64,000 nucleotides of DNA from Onchocerca lupi (lineage: Eukaryota; Nematoda; Chromadorea; Rhabditida; Onchocercidae), in contig JAOVVO010000384.1 of assembly GCA_028564675.1 (NCBI GenBank), positions 1-64,000 on the forward strand. The letters run 5' to 3'. Shown here one piece after another: positions 12,141 to 26,022 of this stretch. The notes below the pieces were generated by a model. It worked only from the letters and a program-made list of their open reading frames with translations, had not been told where the DNA came from and did no database searches. The position numbers and the translations under genes are program-made. Within the stretch, counting starts at the first letter, position 1, and every line of letters starts with the position of its first letter.

Positions 12141-14008
12141 GTTAAAATCTGAACAATTTGACCTTCAATTTACACTTGATATTTCATCAATGCATACATT
12201 AATTATGTCAAACGATACTGTTCCTTTCAGCTTGACTGAGACTTTCACAGGTGATATTAAACATTTAGTCTATATTTTCTACCTTTCCTATTCGTCACTT
12301 GCCCTTTGTCAATTCATTAATCTATACCTTCATATTTTCATCACCAAAACCATCATCATTGCAACCCCTGTAATGATACTGATATTCTGATAAAGTGATA
12401 AAACCAGGATGGCTAATGAAGCTTCATCTGGACTATCCCTCCTAGCTTATTTAAAAATCTGTCCCTGTTGATAAACTACCTTGCAAAGGAAATAACCGAC
12501 TCTTAAAGATTCATCCAATAATTTCGACCTTTCTCTTTTTCCCCTATGTTTTTGCAGCATTCTCTATTATTAGCACAAATATCTTTAATTCTCTCCCAAA
12601 GCACTCTATTTTTCTTCTTTAGAATCTCCTGTTCACCAAGCTTTTCTGTAAGTGCTTCTGATGTCAAATTAACTGACTGACACTAGTGTAAAGAATTTGT
12701 CACATTTCTCCAGTCAGTGCTTCAAGATCTGAGGTAGCTGGAATGGGATCGCCTAGTGATGGAAGAACTTCAGTTCCTCAACCAAGTACGAGCAAGAATC
12801 CACCACTCACAATCTTCAGCAGTCCAACCAGTTCTTCACAAAAGAGCCAGAATTTTCATTCAGTTTAAATTTTGGTCCTTCTCTCATTCTGCTACATCTT
12901 GTAAAGGACGGCTTGTATTGTACTCGACCGTGATGGGGATGAATGTTGGGAATTTGAGTTGCTGCTGGGATCGATTTAGTGATGGATACTGTGAACTTGT
13001 TGCCGCAAACAGAACTGTGCGAATGCAGTGCTAGATTTGCATATGAAATTTCCCGATGACTTCACGTCATCACGATTTTCCCTTTTCTAGTTGGACTTTT
13101 TTCTTTTGCATACGCTTCAGATCATCCCGTAATCCAGTGCATCAGTTTTCATGACTCTCCTCTGAGATCATTGAAATCGTTCCATAATTTCATCTTTACA
13201 ACTTTCAGAGTTCTTGTCGTAATGCGTTTAGCTTGAACTTGTCCCCTGTATTTGTAATTTCTCCATCATTCACTAATTTTAGCAACTAAAAGAATTAAAA
13301 ACAGGGAAGTCATCGCGCTTAAAGGATTCAGCTTTAGATGTGAATTTCTTGAATGTGAAAAGTACGCGAACGATATTACCGCAATTTAGGAATGGCTTAT
13401 GATGGTCCGTTTAATAATAACCATAGGTATATTGGTTAATGATAACTGATAATAATACTAATGTTGGCTTACTACTCTTTCATTTTCCTTGCTCACATTG
13501 TTCCTAGCAATATGGTGCGACAAACTATGATGCTAAATGTGCTTCATTAAACAAGAAATGAATAAGTCCACCCTATTTTCTGTCTACTTTATTATTACAG
13601 TTTCTCCTTCTCACCCTCACTTTCAACATCATGTATCCTTCCAAATCAAGTGACAGGCAAATCTTTCATAATTGATTGTCGTTCTCGTTGTCATCCTTCT
13701 TACATTATTTTCCTAATAACTTATCAGTTAAATGGTTGATTTCTATCTTAGTGGTTTGCAGACGAAGAGTAGAATGTTTTGACCGAAATAGTATTCCTTT
13801 CATTTCTATGGATTTTCCATTCAACTTGGAATAATGGTGATTAAATGATTAAATAATAGTGTTAGATTAACTGGAAGCTAAATTAAAATAAATATGTTAT
13901 ACTATGGCTTACTACTCGATTTCAAATAATGTAATAACAGATTTTTTTGTTTTATGTTGTTTTCGCATGATTTGCAAAGATTTTTTCTTTGAATCTCACC
14001 CTATTAAA
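12141..14008. other. Intergenic between divergent vps-33 and nfx-1
   Basis: Two genes diverge from this 1.9-kb stretch, so it should hold both promoters. I see no clear promoter element. Its middle part contains the coding-like remnants listed separately. The plus-strand open frame at 12756-13034 has no exon signals and no family resemblance. Confidence 0.4.
12540..13260 (-). pseudogene. Possible decayed coiled-coil coding sequence
   Basis: On the minus strand this part is less AT-rich than its surroundings and contains charged, helix-like peptide pieces in all three frames, each soon closed by stops: KFKLNALRQEL (about 13220), LRDDLKRMQKKKVQLEKGKS (about 13110) and EQEILKKKNRVLWERIKDIC (about 12600). 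No set of splice sites joins them into one open frame. This pattern suggests an old gene copy or transposon gag that has decayed. The family is not recognised, and chance is not excluded. Confidence 0.3.
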
Positions 14009-14019
14009 TTTTATTACAG
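14009..14019 (+). promoter_or_regulatory. Likely trans-splice acceptor of nfx-1
   Basis: A TTTTATTACAG acceptor lies 55 bases before the ATG at 14075 with no matching upstream coding exon, as expected for a spliced-leader addition site. This is inferred from pattern only. Confidence 0.4.
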
Positions 14020-14074
14020 GAACTACCTAAACAAATCATTCGAAGTCATAGGTTTATTGCAGCAGTCTGAAAAT

Positions 14075-17000
14075 ATGCAAAAAGATACATCCAGCACTGT
14101 CACTAACAATAATTATGCTAATAATGCACAAGCAACATTTCCATTTCGCGCGGAACGAAACTGTCAACATTTCGGTGGAAGGTGGAGAGGAGGTATGTTA
14201 TACAACTATTTAACAGCAGTGGTACATTTGAAATGTTTAGTCCATTCAAATTAAGCGATTAATATTGTAGACTCTTGCAAAATGATGCCCATGTGTAGTT
14301 GTGCTTAATTTGCAGGCATGATATATTCAATGTATAAAACTACCTAAGGTTACGTAATCAAGTGCGTGATAAAATTGTGTGATCTGTTCATGCATGATAA
14401 AATTCAATAGCATTTGATAAATATCCATGGCACATTTCTGAGTTTCTCTCATCCTAATGGCCTGCAATTAAGAAATAAGAAGAAAGACAATTATTAATTT
14501 GCTTTATTATTTTTGATTTCCAGGTAGATCGTTTCAGTACAATCATCGTAATCAGCCAGTATTTTTCGGTCCATTTGCAGAATTTTCATCCCCACCACCT
14601 GTTGTTTTTGATATACCACCGCGTATACTACCTGCTAATATGTTTAATGCCAATGTTGTACCACTCAGTGAAAGAGACGCTCACTTCGAGATACAGTTTG
14701 CGCCTTTCATGAATCATTCTTTACCACATTATTTTGATAACAATCTTCCATGCTTTTATGAGAATGGTAATCTTTTATACGATCGTTTTCATTAAATATA
14801 ACTGTCCTTAATTATTATTTTAACTTCAGTTATCTTCGCGGTTCTTTTATATGCTATTAGATAAGTTCATGCAGTGTATTAATAAGTAAGAAATTATTAT
14901 TTTAGCTCGTCCTTTATCTATAAATGACAATGGTACTGTTCATTCATCGTCATCATCGTCCTCAACTCAGATCCATCGTTCTTTGTTAGTTCAAATGCAG
15001 CTTTTGTTGTGTGCATCATATTTCTGCTTTCGAAGATGTAAAATATGTAATGAAAGATATAAATTTTCTTCTCTTGCATTGATAAGTTTCAAATATTTTC
15101 CATGTGAGTTTTGTAGAAGAGATAGAAAAACGCATCGTCACAAAATGAAACAGGAAGATGACAAAAAATTACGACACACCTGTCAGGAACTTCCTTCTGA
15201 GCAGTTATCCCGATTAAATTTAGGTATGCTAGTAAGAATTTCTATTTACTTTGATCTACTATTGAAAAATAAAAAAAACTAAAGAAAGAGCTTTTCGCGT
15301 TGACTGTTCATTTATGAAAGGAGAAAATAAGATAAAAATGAAGATAATGCAATCTTTCTCCATCATTTCAATTCTTGTGCTGATGGTGTTGATTGCAAGG
15401 TGAACATAATCATATTTTACTTCCTGAAAAATCTTAGGAGCTTCGAGACTGTATAATTTATTATTGGCTAGGCTTTCAGTTATTTAGACATTATACGCAT
15501 CTTTAACTTGTTTAATGTTTTAGAAAATATATCACAGTTTGCTTCGGCATGGTGCAATTTTTGTTACTCTCTCATTGTGATAAAATTCCGGTTTATATTT
15601 TCTGCAAATGATATTTCTGGGTAATAACAAAAGTAAATACTTTAGAAAAAAGAAATTCAGATTTTAGAAAATAAATTTTAGAAGATGAGATAGTTGATAT
15701 TCAAGAAGGCTATGGCTGCCCACCTTCGTATATTATGGAAAGCTATCGTGATCAGACAGATTTGACTGTAGCCGCAGGGAATTGTCGAACTTTTAAAGGT
15801 CAGTATAAATGCTATTGTCGTCTAACTTTGCTTTAAGTATTTTCATTTTGTTGCCATGACAGTTTGCGTTTCACATCTTTCTAAGGAAAAAAGAATTTTC
15901 AGGAAATACCGAAATTTCATAAGTATTTTAACATCATTATTTAAAATTGGATGCTTATTTAAGATCAAATAGCAAACTTGATAGGTTTTGCAGTCAGAGC
16001 AAAGTAAAAGTGATTTCCTTCATGTAACATTAAATTTTTTGTGTCTAACGATAAATGAAGGGAATTTAGGGACATCAAATGATCTAAAAGCATGATCTGC
16101 TACCTCTGTATTTTTGATTTGGACACATATAAGAAAACTTGTTCATTGCTAAGCAAAAGCAGAAAAATTTCGGAAATTTGCGCCAGAACTTTTTTCTTTT
16201 CTTTTCCAATATTTAGGTGAAAACTTATGCCGCTATTATTTAGTTAATTGTATATTTTACATTTTAATAAAAACAATCTAATGAACTATTTAGTTACCAT
16301 AAAATTTGACAACATTGTTTGAGACTCAAAAGTGTAATATTTAGTTTTGTTTTTAGGTAATTCTAATTCAGAGATAACGGTTTCTTCAAACAACATCTTT
16401 CAAAATGACAGGGAGATGGCTTATCACAAACATGACTCATTGCAAACATTACGAGGTCGGTTTGTTTGTGTGAAGCATATGCTTCATTTAAGAAATATAA
16501 TATTTCCCATAATCGTAAAAGGTACATTGGGTAAAGCAGATCATCCATTCCGGATTTGAAGCTGTGCAATGATTTCGTCGTATAGCAAGAAAGATGAAAT
16601 AATGTGTAGTCCTCTCGACATTAGACTAAAACACTATTTCCACCCGAACCCAATCATGAATATTGTAATATAGTATTGACATTATAAAGAAATTCGTCGT
16701 TGCAAAATTTGGAATTTTATGAAATTTTGCTGGTTGATATTGGTCAGTTTTCTTAAATTTTCAGATAGACTAAAAAAGCAATTAGAAGAGGAAAGCTACG
16801 AATGCATGATTTGCTGTCAAGTTATCCGTGCTAATGAGGTGCTTTTTTATTTCTGTAGTTAAATTGCACTTTAATAAAAAAATTTTATTCATATTATCTC
16901 TTAAGCTAAATGAAGATAACTCAGTTTTTTTCTTTTCTTTTTCTTTATATTGAAATTGTAAAATGAGTACAGTTATTCCAGTTTTATTTGTTAGAGAATG

Positions 17001-20000
17001 ATTTTACATTTTTATTAATGTTTCATTATTCTTGTCAGATGATGAGACTAGCAGTGATTTGTTCACTGAGAATCACATTAATGTATTCACATATTTGAAT
17101 GTGTGGGCACTCTTTCACTTCATATTTTTCCTCACAAAATGTGGCTCAAAATTATCAAATAGATAGAAGATCGATAAATCAAATAATAAATACTGATTGG
17201 TCTTGTTTACACTGGAAATAGCATAAACTGTTTCAGTGGATATGGACTTGCAAAAAATGTTACCATATGTTCCATATTAATCGTGCAAAGTCATATGGTT
17301 GTATAACACAATGGGCAGCTAAAAGTTTCGAAACAGATATTGGCTGGAGATGCCCAAGTTGCCAAAATGTTACTTTTGAACTTCCTAAACAATATCGGTG
17401 CTTCTGTAATAAAAAATTGAATCCTCCAACTCAAAGGTATCGAAAAAATGTTAACTTTATATATACATATTTTTTTTATTGCATCATTAAAATTTTTAAT
17501 TTCTCTTTATTATTTCTTTATTTCTGAAGGATTTGAAAAAAAATTTTATCTTATTCCAGATGATATGAAATGACTTGTTTTTAATTAAGAATTATGTAAC
17601 TTTATCTTTCAGAATTATTACTGCAGAGTAGAACTAATTTCTATTAAATAGCATAACTAATAGAAATTAAATAATGTTGAAGTTCATCGTTCATATACCC
17701 TAAAAGTTGGGGCCGTAAAGCTTTGCTATTTACTGGCTGTTTGAGAACGGAGATCTGAAGGTTTAGCTGGTTATGAATTAAATTAATGAATTTGACTCAT
17801 CAGCTATGCTGCTTTGGTAGTTATTATCAATCAACGACATCACATCATTATAACGCGATGCCTTTGTAAATGCGATAGCCACATAAGCTTCAGTTGTCCT
17901 TTGCCACCTATTGTCACGGTCCGTAGGAATTTGATGGCTATATTATGAGCTTGTTTATAAACATGTAATTGTTGAGTAAGTTTTTTATCTGTTGATAGAG
18001 ACGAATCTTGGGAGAAAAATTTTACTGATTGATGAAGGATCAATTCTTCGTCTCCATTATTAAAATGAAGGCAGATAATATCATGACTACAGTTGATCAC
18101 TTGGTTTTAGTAGAGATGGATTTAATTGGAGGGTGTTGATTGTCGAGTGAATTGACTGACTGTTGAGTTCATCGACTGCGTAACTATTGAGTGACTGTTG
18201 AGTTAATTGACTGCCTACTACTGAATAAAACTGATCCCGTGATCGCTAGAAGCTCCTATCGATAAACATTGCTCTTGTAGTAGGCTTGACTTACAATATG
18301 TTATAGAAAAGGTTTGATTATTAGAACAAAAGGTAAAAGATAGACATTGCTCACAATTTTAGACAGTTCATACAAACTTTGGCAGGTCGGATGAGGAACA
18401 AAGATTCTGTATCAGACTAAAGAATAAGACATGGATAAATAATTTATTAGACTGAAGAATATAACAGATTTCTGTTGTACAAACACTTTGATTGTTTTGT
18501 CATATTTATTTTATAAAATATCTGAATTTTACTGGCATTATCTACCATTGAAAATCTAACATATAAGTATCTTCTATTGAAGATACTTAAGAGCATGAAT
18601 TCTTCACGAAATCTTTACAATATTGAAGAAAAAAAGATGTAATTTTCATTTTTTATTAAAAGACTACATTTAGATTTCCCGATATGCCTCATTCATGCAA
18701 TGCAATTTGTGGCAAAACCCGTGGTGCCGGTTGCACCCATCCATGTACTGACCAGTGTCATCCAGGACCTTGTTCAGAATGTGCTCTTACAATTATTCAA
18801 AAATGCAACTGTGGCCGGCAGATTATTGCTGGCCGTTGTGGTAAACAATTGGAGTTTAAGGTGAACAGCCTTTCTTTTCACATCTATCCATGCACGAAAT
18901 CTCACTTATTGGTTTTGTAGCACGTTAAACATCGTTTTAACTGGTGTATAAAGTATTTCTCTTATAGTTCGGAAATCTAATTTGGATTAATTCTCTTGAC
19001 GAGAGTTTATAGCTTAAACTTACGCATTATCTTTAATTGAATTTAATAATTGCTAGTTACCAAGTCGTCTTCAACTGCTATAGTCTGGTGAATAATTGCA
19101 AATTATTTTAGTGTTCGATGGTATGCGGAAAAATTCTTAACTGCGGATTACACAAATGCGAAATTATTTGTCATCAAGGGGAATGTAATGTTTGTGAACA
19201 TGTTATTACTCAAAGTAATCCTCTTTATTTTAATCCAAATTTTTTCTTTTTTTTTTTTTTTTTTTTGAAATTTGGTGACAGTATTAGTACGCGGATAAGT
19301 TATTGAAATCTAAATTTCTCATTCTTAGCAAATTAATTTTTTAATCGCTTCAGAATGCTTTTGTGGACTCAAAGAGCGAATCGTGCCATGTACAGTTCAG
19401 AATTTGCAGGTTACGTCATTTAGTTGCGGTGCTCCATGCACTGGGATGTATGCATGTAATATACATAAATGCGAACTCAGGTAACTTAAATCCCTCTGCT
19501 TAATTTTTTTTCATAAATTTTGATAATTTTTCATGAATTCTTCTGTGTTCTTTCATTGTTGTTACAAAGAAACATTGAAATATGTTGCATCTATAATTAC
19601 TTATGATTACTTACTAGAAATATGAAATTATACAATGAAATTCAGCGCCAAAACTGTATTATTTATTAAACACCTACATATCTTTGGTGAACAGAACCAA
19701 TTTTGTGAAACAAAATCATATAAAGTTATTCAGGTCCGCTAAGTTTTCGCCGGTAGAAATAATAAATTGATGGAAAATTACTAATTCTAATATTTAATAA
19801 ATAAAATTCCAGACATTATATTTTGCTGTATTAAAAAATATAAAATAAGTTGTATGGTATATTTTTCTAAATATCCTTAATAATTTTCATCAATTTCGGA
19901 GAAATCATTATGATTAAATCAGGATTAGAAAAGATATTTCTTATTATGAATAAAAGATTTGATTTCAGATGTCATGATAAATATGGTAGAGATGATTGTG

Positions 20001-23000
20001 GATTATGCAGTTTATCACCACAAAAGAGAGAATATTGTCCGTGTGGTCGGACACTTATTGTGGAAGTAAGGAAAGAAGTACGAATATCCTGCACTGATCC
20101 AATTCCTACTTGCAAAAATGTTTGCGGCAAAGTTTTGCCCTGTGGTCCAAAAGGTATACATTTTAATGATCCGTGAATTGTTCTAGTATGTTCATTTAGA
20201 GTTAGACTTATAACACGCAAAATCTCATCATTCTTTTAATTCAAAATGTAAAACTACTTTTTTAGACCAACCGCTAAATAATTAAATTTTATCTATGGTT
20301 CCGATGCACTGAAAAAGATAGGCTGAAAATTATATTTATGAACATTTTTTTATTTTTCGGCTATAAATTTAGCAGAAAAAAATTTGTTGCTGTTCTCTTC
20401 CTTTTATTTAAAATGGACACCAATTTGTTCTCTGAGAAGATATATATAATGACTCGTATAACAGTTACAATTTATTTCAGATAAACCGCATCGTTGTATG
20501 CAGCTATGTCATACAGGATCTTGTTCTCAGTGTCCTTCAAATACTTCAATAAGTTGCAGATGTAAAGCCCTGAAAAAAATAATACCATGCCAAGAATTTG
20601 TTCTTTATTCAGGTAAGGATTTTATGTTTGAGCATTCTCTTTAAAAAAATTATATATGTTAAATGATGAAGTCAAGAATGATTGATGTAGTACTCATAAA
20701 ATCAATTATTTTAACCGTGTTCTGTCATTGTTAATTTTTTTTTTTAAAACAATATGAGATTATTTTTATATTCATTGGGACCCCTTCCATATATCTGAGC
20801 ATAAGATTTTAAGTTAATGAAGTGAAACTTGGTAATAATTTAAAAGAAAATGAAAATTCCAATTTGCTAAAAGCTTGCATAAGATTTTTGATTCATAGAT
20901 CAATATTTTCTAGCCGAAAATCCATATCTTTGTGTGCGGAGGTGTAAGAAATTGAAGACTTGTCAGAATCATCGATGCCAAGCTATTTGCTGTGTTGATG
21001 AGGAACATGTCTGTATGCAGGTAATTTGTATTTCGATCCTCACTTTCTCAGCCATTATGATGAAAATGAATTTTCGATTTATAGATTTGCGGGAAAAAAC
21101 TGAACTGTGGAATTCATAACTGCGATCGATTATGTCACGTTGGACAGTGTCCACGATGTTTGCAAGCGAGTACGTTAATTTTCTCTTGTTCTTTCTCTCC
21201 AGTTCTCCGTTTCTATCACTATTGAATAATTGTGAAACTGTGATGTTTTGCTTTCTTGCAGACAATTTTATTCTTTTGCTATATCAGTTAAGATTCTGAA
21301 ATTCCTCATCCGTATGGGTTTATAATATGTTTGCATAATTATTGAAGTTCGGATTATTTTTTATGTTTTACTGGTTATGAGAATTCATGCATCTACGGAT
21401 CATTTAGTTTCGCAATACCATTTTTCTTCTTAGCACTTTGTATTTTTCAGTCTATTTTTTATTTTTTTATTTTATTTTATAGGTTTTGATGAGCAATACT
21501 GTTTGTGTGGACATACTATTCGCGAACCACCTGTTCCATGTGGCACATCACTACCACCCTGTGACCAACCATGCTCACGACAACATTCTTGTGACCATCC
21601 GCCAATGCACAGCTGCCATGCTGAACCTGAATGTCCACCTTGTACTGTGCTTACTCAGAAACCGTGCTACGGTGCACATGAGGTTTTCTATTGTACTGTC
21701 TTATGTTTTGGTTAGAAGTTGCTAAAATATTGGCTGATTCTATCTTCTATTCTCTTCAAGATTTCCCCTGGTTTCATTTTCTCTTTCATTCCATCTTTTG
21801 GAATAAAATTGCTCAAATTTTTCATGAGCAGCTTCTTCTTGCCTCATTTTGCATCCTATACTGGCATGCAATTTCCAAAATTTTTATCGTCATTCACTTA
21901 TTTCGTGAAACAAATTCTATTATTTTTTATATGATTAAGGCTAATAATAGCAGATTTATGGAATATCTTTGAAGAGAATAGACTCTTCTTTTTTAGATTC
22001 GTTCAAATATCCCATGCTTTTTGAATGATGTTTCCTGTGGACGCCCATGTGATAAAAAATTGCTGTGTAATGTACATCGTTGTAAACGAATTTGCCATGC
22101 AGGAGAGTGTTTAGTAAACAATGCTTCATGTCATCAACCATGTACTAAAAGAAGAGTTGGAGAAGCTTGTGATCATATTTGTGGTCTTCCATGTCATGGC
22201 GACACCTCTTGCCCCAAAAGTTAAGCTTTTTTTTTTTTTGATTTGTTCTGTTCTGCAAATATTGTATTTCATTGTCGAAATCATCAATTGAAAACTTGAA
22301 AGTAGAAGTATGAATGAATGTGTATGCAGAAAGAGGGGTTGTCGATGCTATGAGTCTGCAGAAAGATAATTAAGTTGAATGGTTTTGCCGGCAATAATAT
22401 TGGCTTATTTTTCAACTTTATTCGTAATTTTAGCTCTTGCACCGTCACAGTGGCTATAACTTGCTCATGTCTTCGGAAATCGTCTGAAATGCCTTGTTCT
22501 GATGTTGAAAAAGCTTACCAAAAATTATTATCATTAAAAATAATGGAGGATAATTATTCAAATCTGTCTGCGGAGAAACCGCTATTAAAAAGAAGTCTAA
22601 GCATGGACAAATATCATTGGTATGGTTATTTTTTAAAGTTATCAAGATCCCTAAAGATCATTTGTGTCGTTATCAAGTTTTGGTAGCTTATAACATTAGT
22701 ACCAAAAAAAATATAAAGTATAATACGGTTCATTATAACGTTATAAAAAATTTTCTAATTTCATCGAGTTTTTTATTAGCTTCTAATAATAATTAAGATT
22801 TTTTATTACGATTTTCGCTTTTTTTTTTTTTTTTCGCATGAAAAAAAAATTCGGAACAGTTTTGTAGCCTTCCATGTGATGTGGAATGCCAGCGAGCACT
22901 GAGAAATAAAAAAGTGGCAGAAATATTAAATATTTCTTATTCATCTGCAGCTGATGCTGTATCTTATACCATTTTTTTGAAAAATAAAGTAGAAACGGAC

Positions 23001-24813
23001 TACAAAGAAATTTTGGACATCGAAGACGCACTGATAGAACTTGTGCATGATTTGGATGCAGTAAGTTTTCCTTTTTTTTTTTAGGAGAATACGCAAAATA
23101 AATTTTTTTCAAATTTTACATATGATGTTATATTGATAATGAATTCATTTTTCTTTTTTTCTAAAAAACTCTGTGCTTCCAATTATTATAATAAAAATTA
23201 TTGCTGATGAAATTTGATATTGATCTACAGTAGTTAAAAAAATTATCATTGTTTGGTCTAAATAAGTTGCATTTTGTATATTATTACTAAATTTTTTTCT
23301 CTATAAGCATTGAGATTGCTCGAATCAGTATTTTCCATGATATTTTAGCTGTAAAATGCATGACATATAAGGTATAATAGGCGCAAGTCTGTGCAAAGAA
23401 CTTTATGTTCTAATTTTTATAAATCATTCATTATCCTTTAGTTAAATTTTGTTCTTTAACTGAAATGATTTAGTTACAAATCAGATGAAAAGAGAAGAAA
23501 AACTCATTTCAGCAACCAAATATGACATCGGTTAGTCATTCATTTCCACCAATGCATTCAGAACTGCGTCGGATAATTCATGAATACAGTGGATATTTTG
23601 GTATTGAAACAATCAGTCATGGTCAGGAACCGCGAAGAAATGTAGTCGCTACTGCTAAGCGGTAGGTGAAAGCTTCATGATCCCGAAATTCATGGAATAA
23701 AAAATTTGCAATGCAGCATTTAGACAAAAATGGGCAATAATTAAGCTTTTCCATTTTTTGGAAAATCAGGGTTTGATTCCCATTCATGATAGCAGGTTTC
23801 ATGATTCACTTAGAAATATTTGCGATACTTACTTTGCATTACATCTTCTGAAAAAAATCAAGATTTATGAGACAATAAAAAAGGAATAATTGAAAATAAA
23901 ATTTATCAAGTAGCAATGAAGATTTAAACTTAAATTGAAGTAGATTTAAAACATGATTTATAAAGAATTTTTCACCGTTAAAATCTAAATCGAAATGTAA
24001 CGATTATTCATAATCCAATATTTTGAAGTTTGGGATTATCGACATTATTTATTATAATTTAGATATAAGAAAGATCTATGACAGCTTCTTTTTTGTCTGT
24101 TCTTGCAGTCGCATTTTGTCCTTATTAAATATTTTATCTGTGATTTTCGCTATTTGGTACTGAAGCTTTCAGGGGTGTGAGTTATGTGCCAGCTGTATTT
24201 CTTACAGCTTCTAAAAAACAAACGGCAACATCATCTACATCAGTGTAAGCTTTTCATTATGTTATTAGTTGAAGTTAATTATCTATTTACTAAACAGCTG
24301 AAATCTGCAACCATTTTAAAGATTCCATTGTTCAGGCTAATAATGGTTTATTTATTTCGAATTTGTTCCACGTATATTTGATATAATGTCGTTAAAACTT
24401 ATTTCAATACAATATCGTTAAGACTTACTGGATATTTTTATTTTATATTCTATTCCCTTAAATAACATCATAATCTGATTTTTGCATGAGTGGCATTAAC
24501 TTAGCGATTTTGTTGTAATTTTTTCTTATCTGTCTAACAATATATGAAATCTCAGCTGAGATCTGTAAAAGTAAGATGCTGATGGATAAATAGTATTTTT
24601 TATCATTTGTATATCCCAGAATGAAACTGCTAATTATGAAAAAGTAAGTTATTGAAAAAAATTTTCAGATCAAGCAATGTGATCACACCATCAAAGACTT
24701 TACATTCGATTCAAAAAAATTTTTCATGGACTGAAAACAAAATGCAACAACTGCAATCAGTAGGCAAAGTACTAAAACGAGGTTTCAAAGAACCATTCGT
24801 CTTACAAAAATAG
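14075..24813 (+). CDS. nfx-1: NFX1-type zinc finger protein with RING and R3H domains
   Basis: Orthologue of human NFX1, a nuclear RING protein that binds X-box promoter DNA and RNA. Exons: 14075-14192, 14524-14766, 14906-15223, 15682-15798, 16357-16455, 16765-16838, 17237-17436, 18674-18860, 19112-19214, 19354-19480, 19969-20153, 20481-20612, 20914-21020, 21085-21169, 21483-21682, 21997-22219, 22434-22619, 22868-23060, 23513-23661, 24173-24244, 24669-24813; about 1087 residues. A low-complexity Ser/Asn-rich N-terminus is followed by the RING (CMICCQVI, CKKCYHMFH, WRCPSCQN). Then comes a series of NF-X1 Cys/His repeats, for example CGLHKCEIICHQGEC, CGIHNCDRLCHVGQC and CNVHRCKRICHAGEC. An R3H-like segment near the end reads ELRRIIHEYSGYFGIETIS with EPRRNVVATA. 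All joins agree in phase except 22219/22434, which is one base short; one more A in the run at 22216-22219 would repair it. Confidence 0.93.
17437..18673. other. Long nfx-1 intron with unexplained content
   Basis: This 1.2-kb intron is longer than most nfx-1 introns. It holds a clean 86-codon open frame on the minus strand (17840-18100) of no recognised family. At 18130-18225 there are imperfect repeats of units like GACTGTTGAGTT with ATTGACTGC. At about 18410-18470 a pair of similar short segments (CAGACTAAAGAATAAGACA and a variant) occurs. The mix suggests a mobile-element remnant, but no terminal repeats or protein domain were recognised. Confidence 0.3.
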
Positions 24814-25348
24814 AATTTTCTTGATTCATATTTTTTGTATTATGTGCTAATTGAAATGATTTCCATGAGACGGGTATTTTTTTTAACTTTTTAAAATTCG
24901 ATCAGTAAATCTTGCTAAATTTATTATTTTTCTTTAAATTTGTATTTCCTTTATAAAAATGAATTCTTTATCAGAAATAAGCAAAACTGATGGACATTCC
25001 TACCGAAATTGTTGTCGGGGAAAAATCGTGCGCTAATATTAATTATATTTGATGGTTGTCTTGATTCGCTTTTACATATTCTGTCATTTCGCAGATGAGT
25101 GTGAAAAAATTCAAATAGATGTGAATAGATCTTTCACTTCTGCATTTTTAACAGTTTGACCGTTATATAAAGTTTTTAAATAAATATTCGTTCTTTCTCG
25201 TCAGATTCTTTTTAATTATCTAAAAAGTAGCATTGCGATTATCATTATGATTAATTTTATGATTCATGATCTTCTTAAGTAATGGTAACGCATATTCTGA
25301 AATTAAACGCAAGGAAATGAATTAATTTTTTCTTTCAATTCTTTTCTG

Positions 25349-25349
<1 letters not shown>

Positions 25350-25395
<46 letters not shown>
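25350..25395 (+). repeat. T homopolymer, 46 bases
   Basis: Uninterrupted run of T in the nfx-1/ran-2 spacer. Its length is probably unreliable in sequencing. Confidence 0.95.
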
Positions 25396-25397
<2 letters not shown>

Positions 25398-25945
25398 TTT
25401 TCTGAGTTGGATTGCATCTTTATCAGTCATTGAAAGGAACTTTCATATTTTCATCTACACCATTTCTAATTTTCTAGGCTGAACTGATAATAATATAATG
25501 GTTCATGTAGAATAGAGATAAAAATATTGATCTTTGTTACTATTTTCTTTTTCGCGAGCCATGTTTCTGTGATGGTTCTGTTTGTTAACAGTTTTCTTCA
25601 TCTTTTTTTATCTCTCTATTTGGTTTTACTTTAGACAAAAATAAAATTCTTCTAATACTTTTTTTCGTTTCATACAAAATCGTTTCATTTTTTTACATAT
25701 ACTTTGAATTCATTTTTGTTGAATAATATTACAAAGTTAGTCCTTTGGACCAGAAGCAGTCTTTTGCTTTTCCAAATATAACCTTATAATATGACTGTCT
25801 CCGAAAAAAAATAGATGGGTCTTTTTTCATTTAGCTGCACATATTGTGGTTTTTATTGCTTTACTCTAACCTCTGTGTCAGTTGATCTTTTCTTGATGTC
25901 ATTCTCGAGTAATTGTAAGTTTCACTTTTCCGAAGTGTTTTTTTT

Positions 25946-25947
<2 letters not shown>

Positions 25948-25981
<34 letters not shown>
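25948..25981 (+). repeat. T homopolymer, 34 bases
   Basis: A second long T run, about 40 bases before the ran-2 start codon. It may serve as the pyrimidine tract of a trans-splice acceptor, although the following bases (GGGGAG) are atypical. Confidence 0.95.
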
Positions 25982-25982
<1 letters not shown>

Positions 25983-26022
25983 GGGAGAGAATCTGATAAA
26001 TTGTATAAAGGAGAAAGTAAAG

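Larger units (their letters stand above)
24814..26022. other. Intergenic between nfx-1 and ran-2
   Basis: AT-rich spacer containing the two long T tracts listed separately. No gene is seen. The open frame at 25815-26072 is an artefact of the T tract (poly-Phe) running into the first exon of ran-2. Confidence 0.5.
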
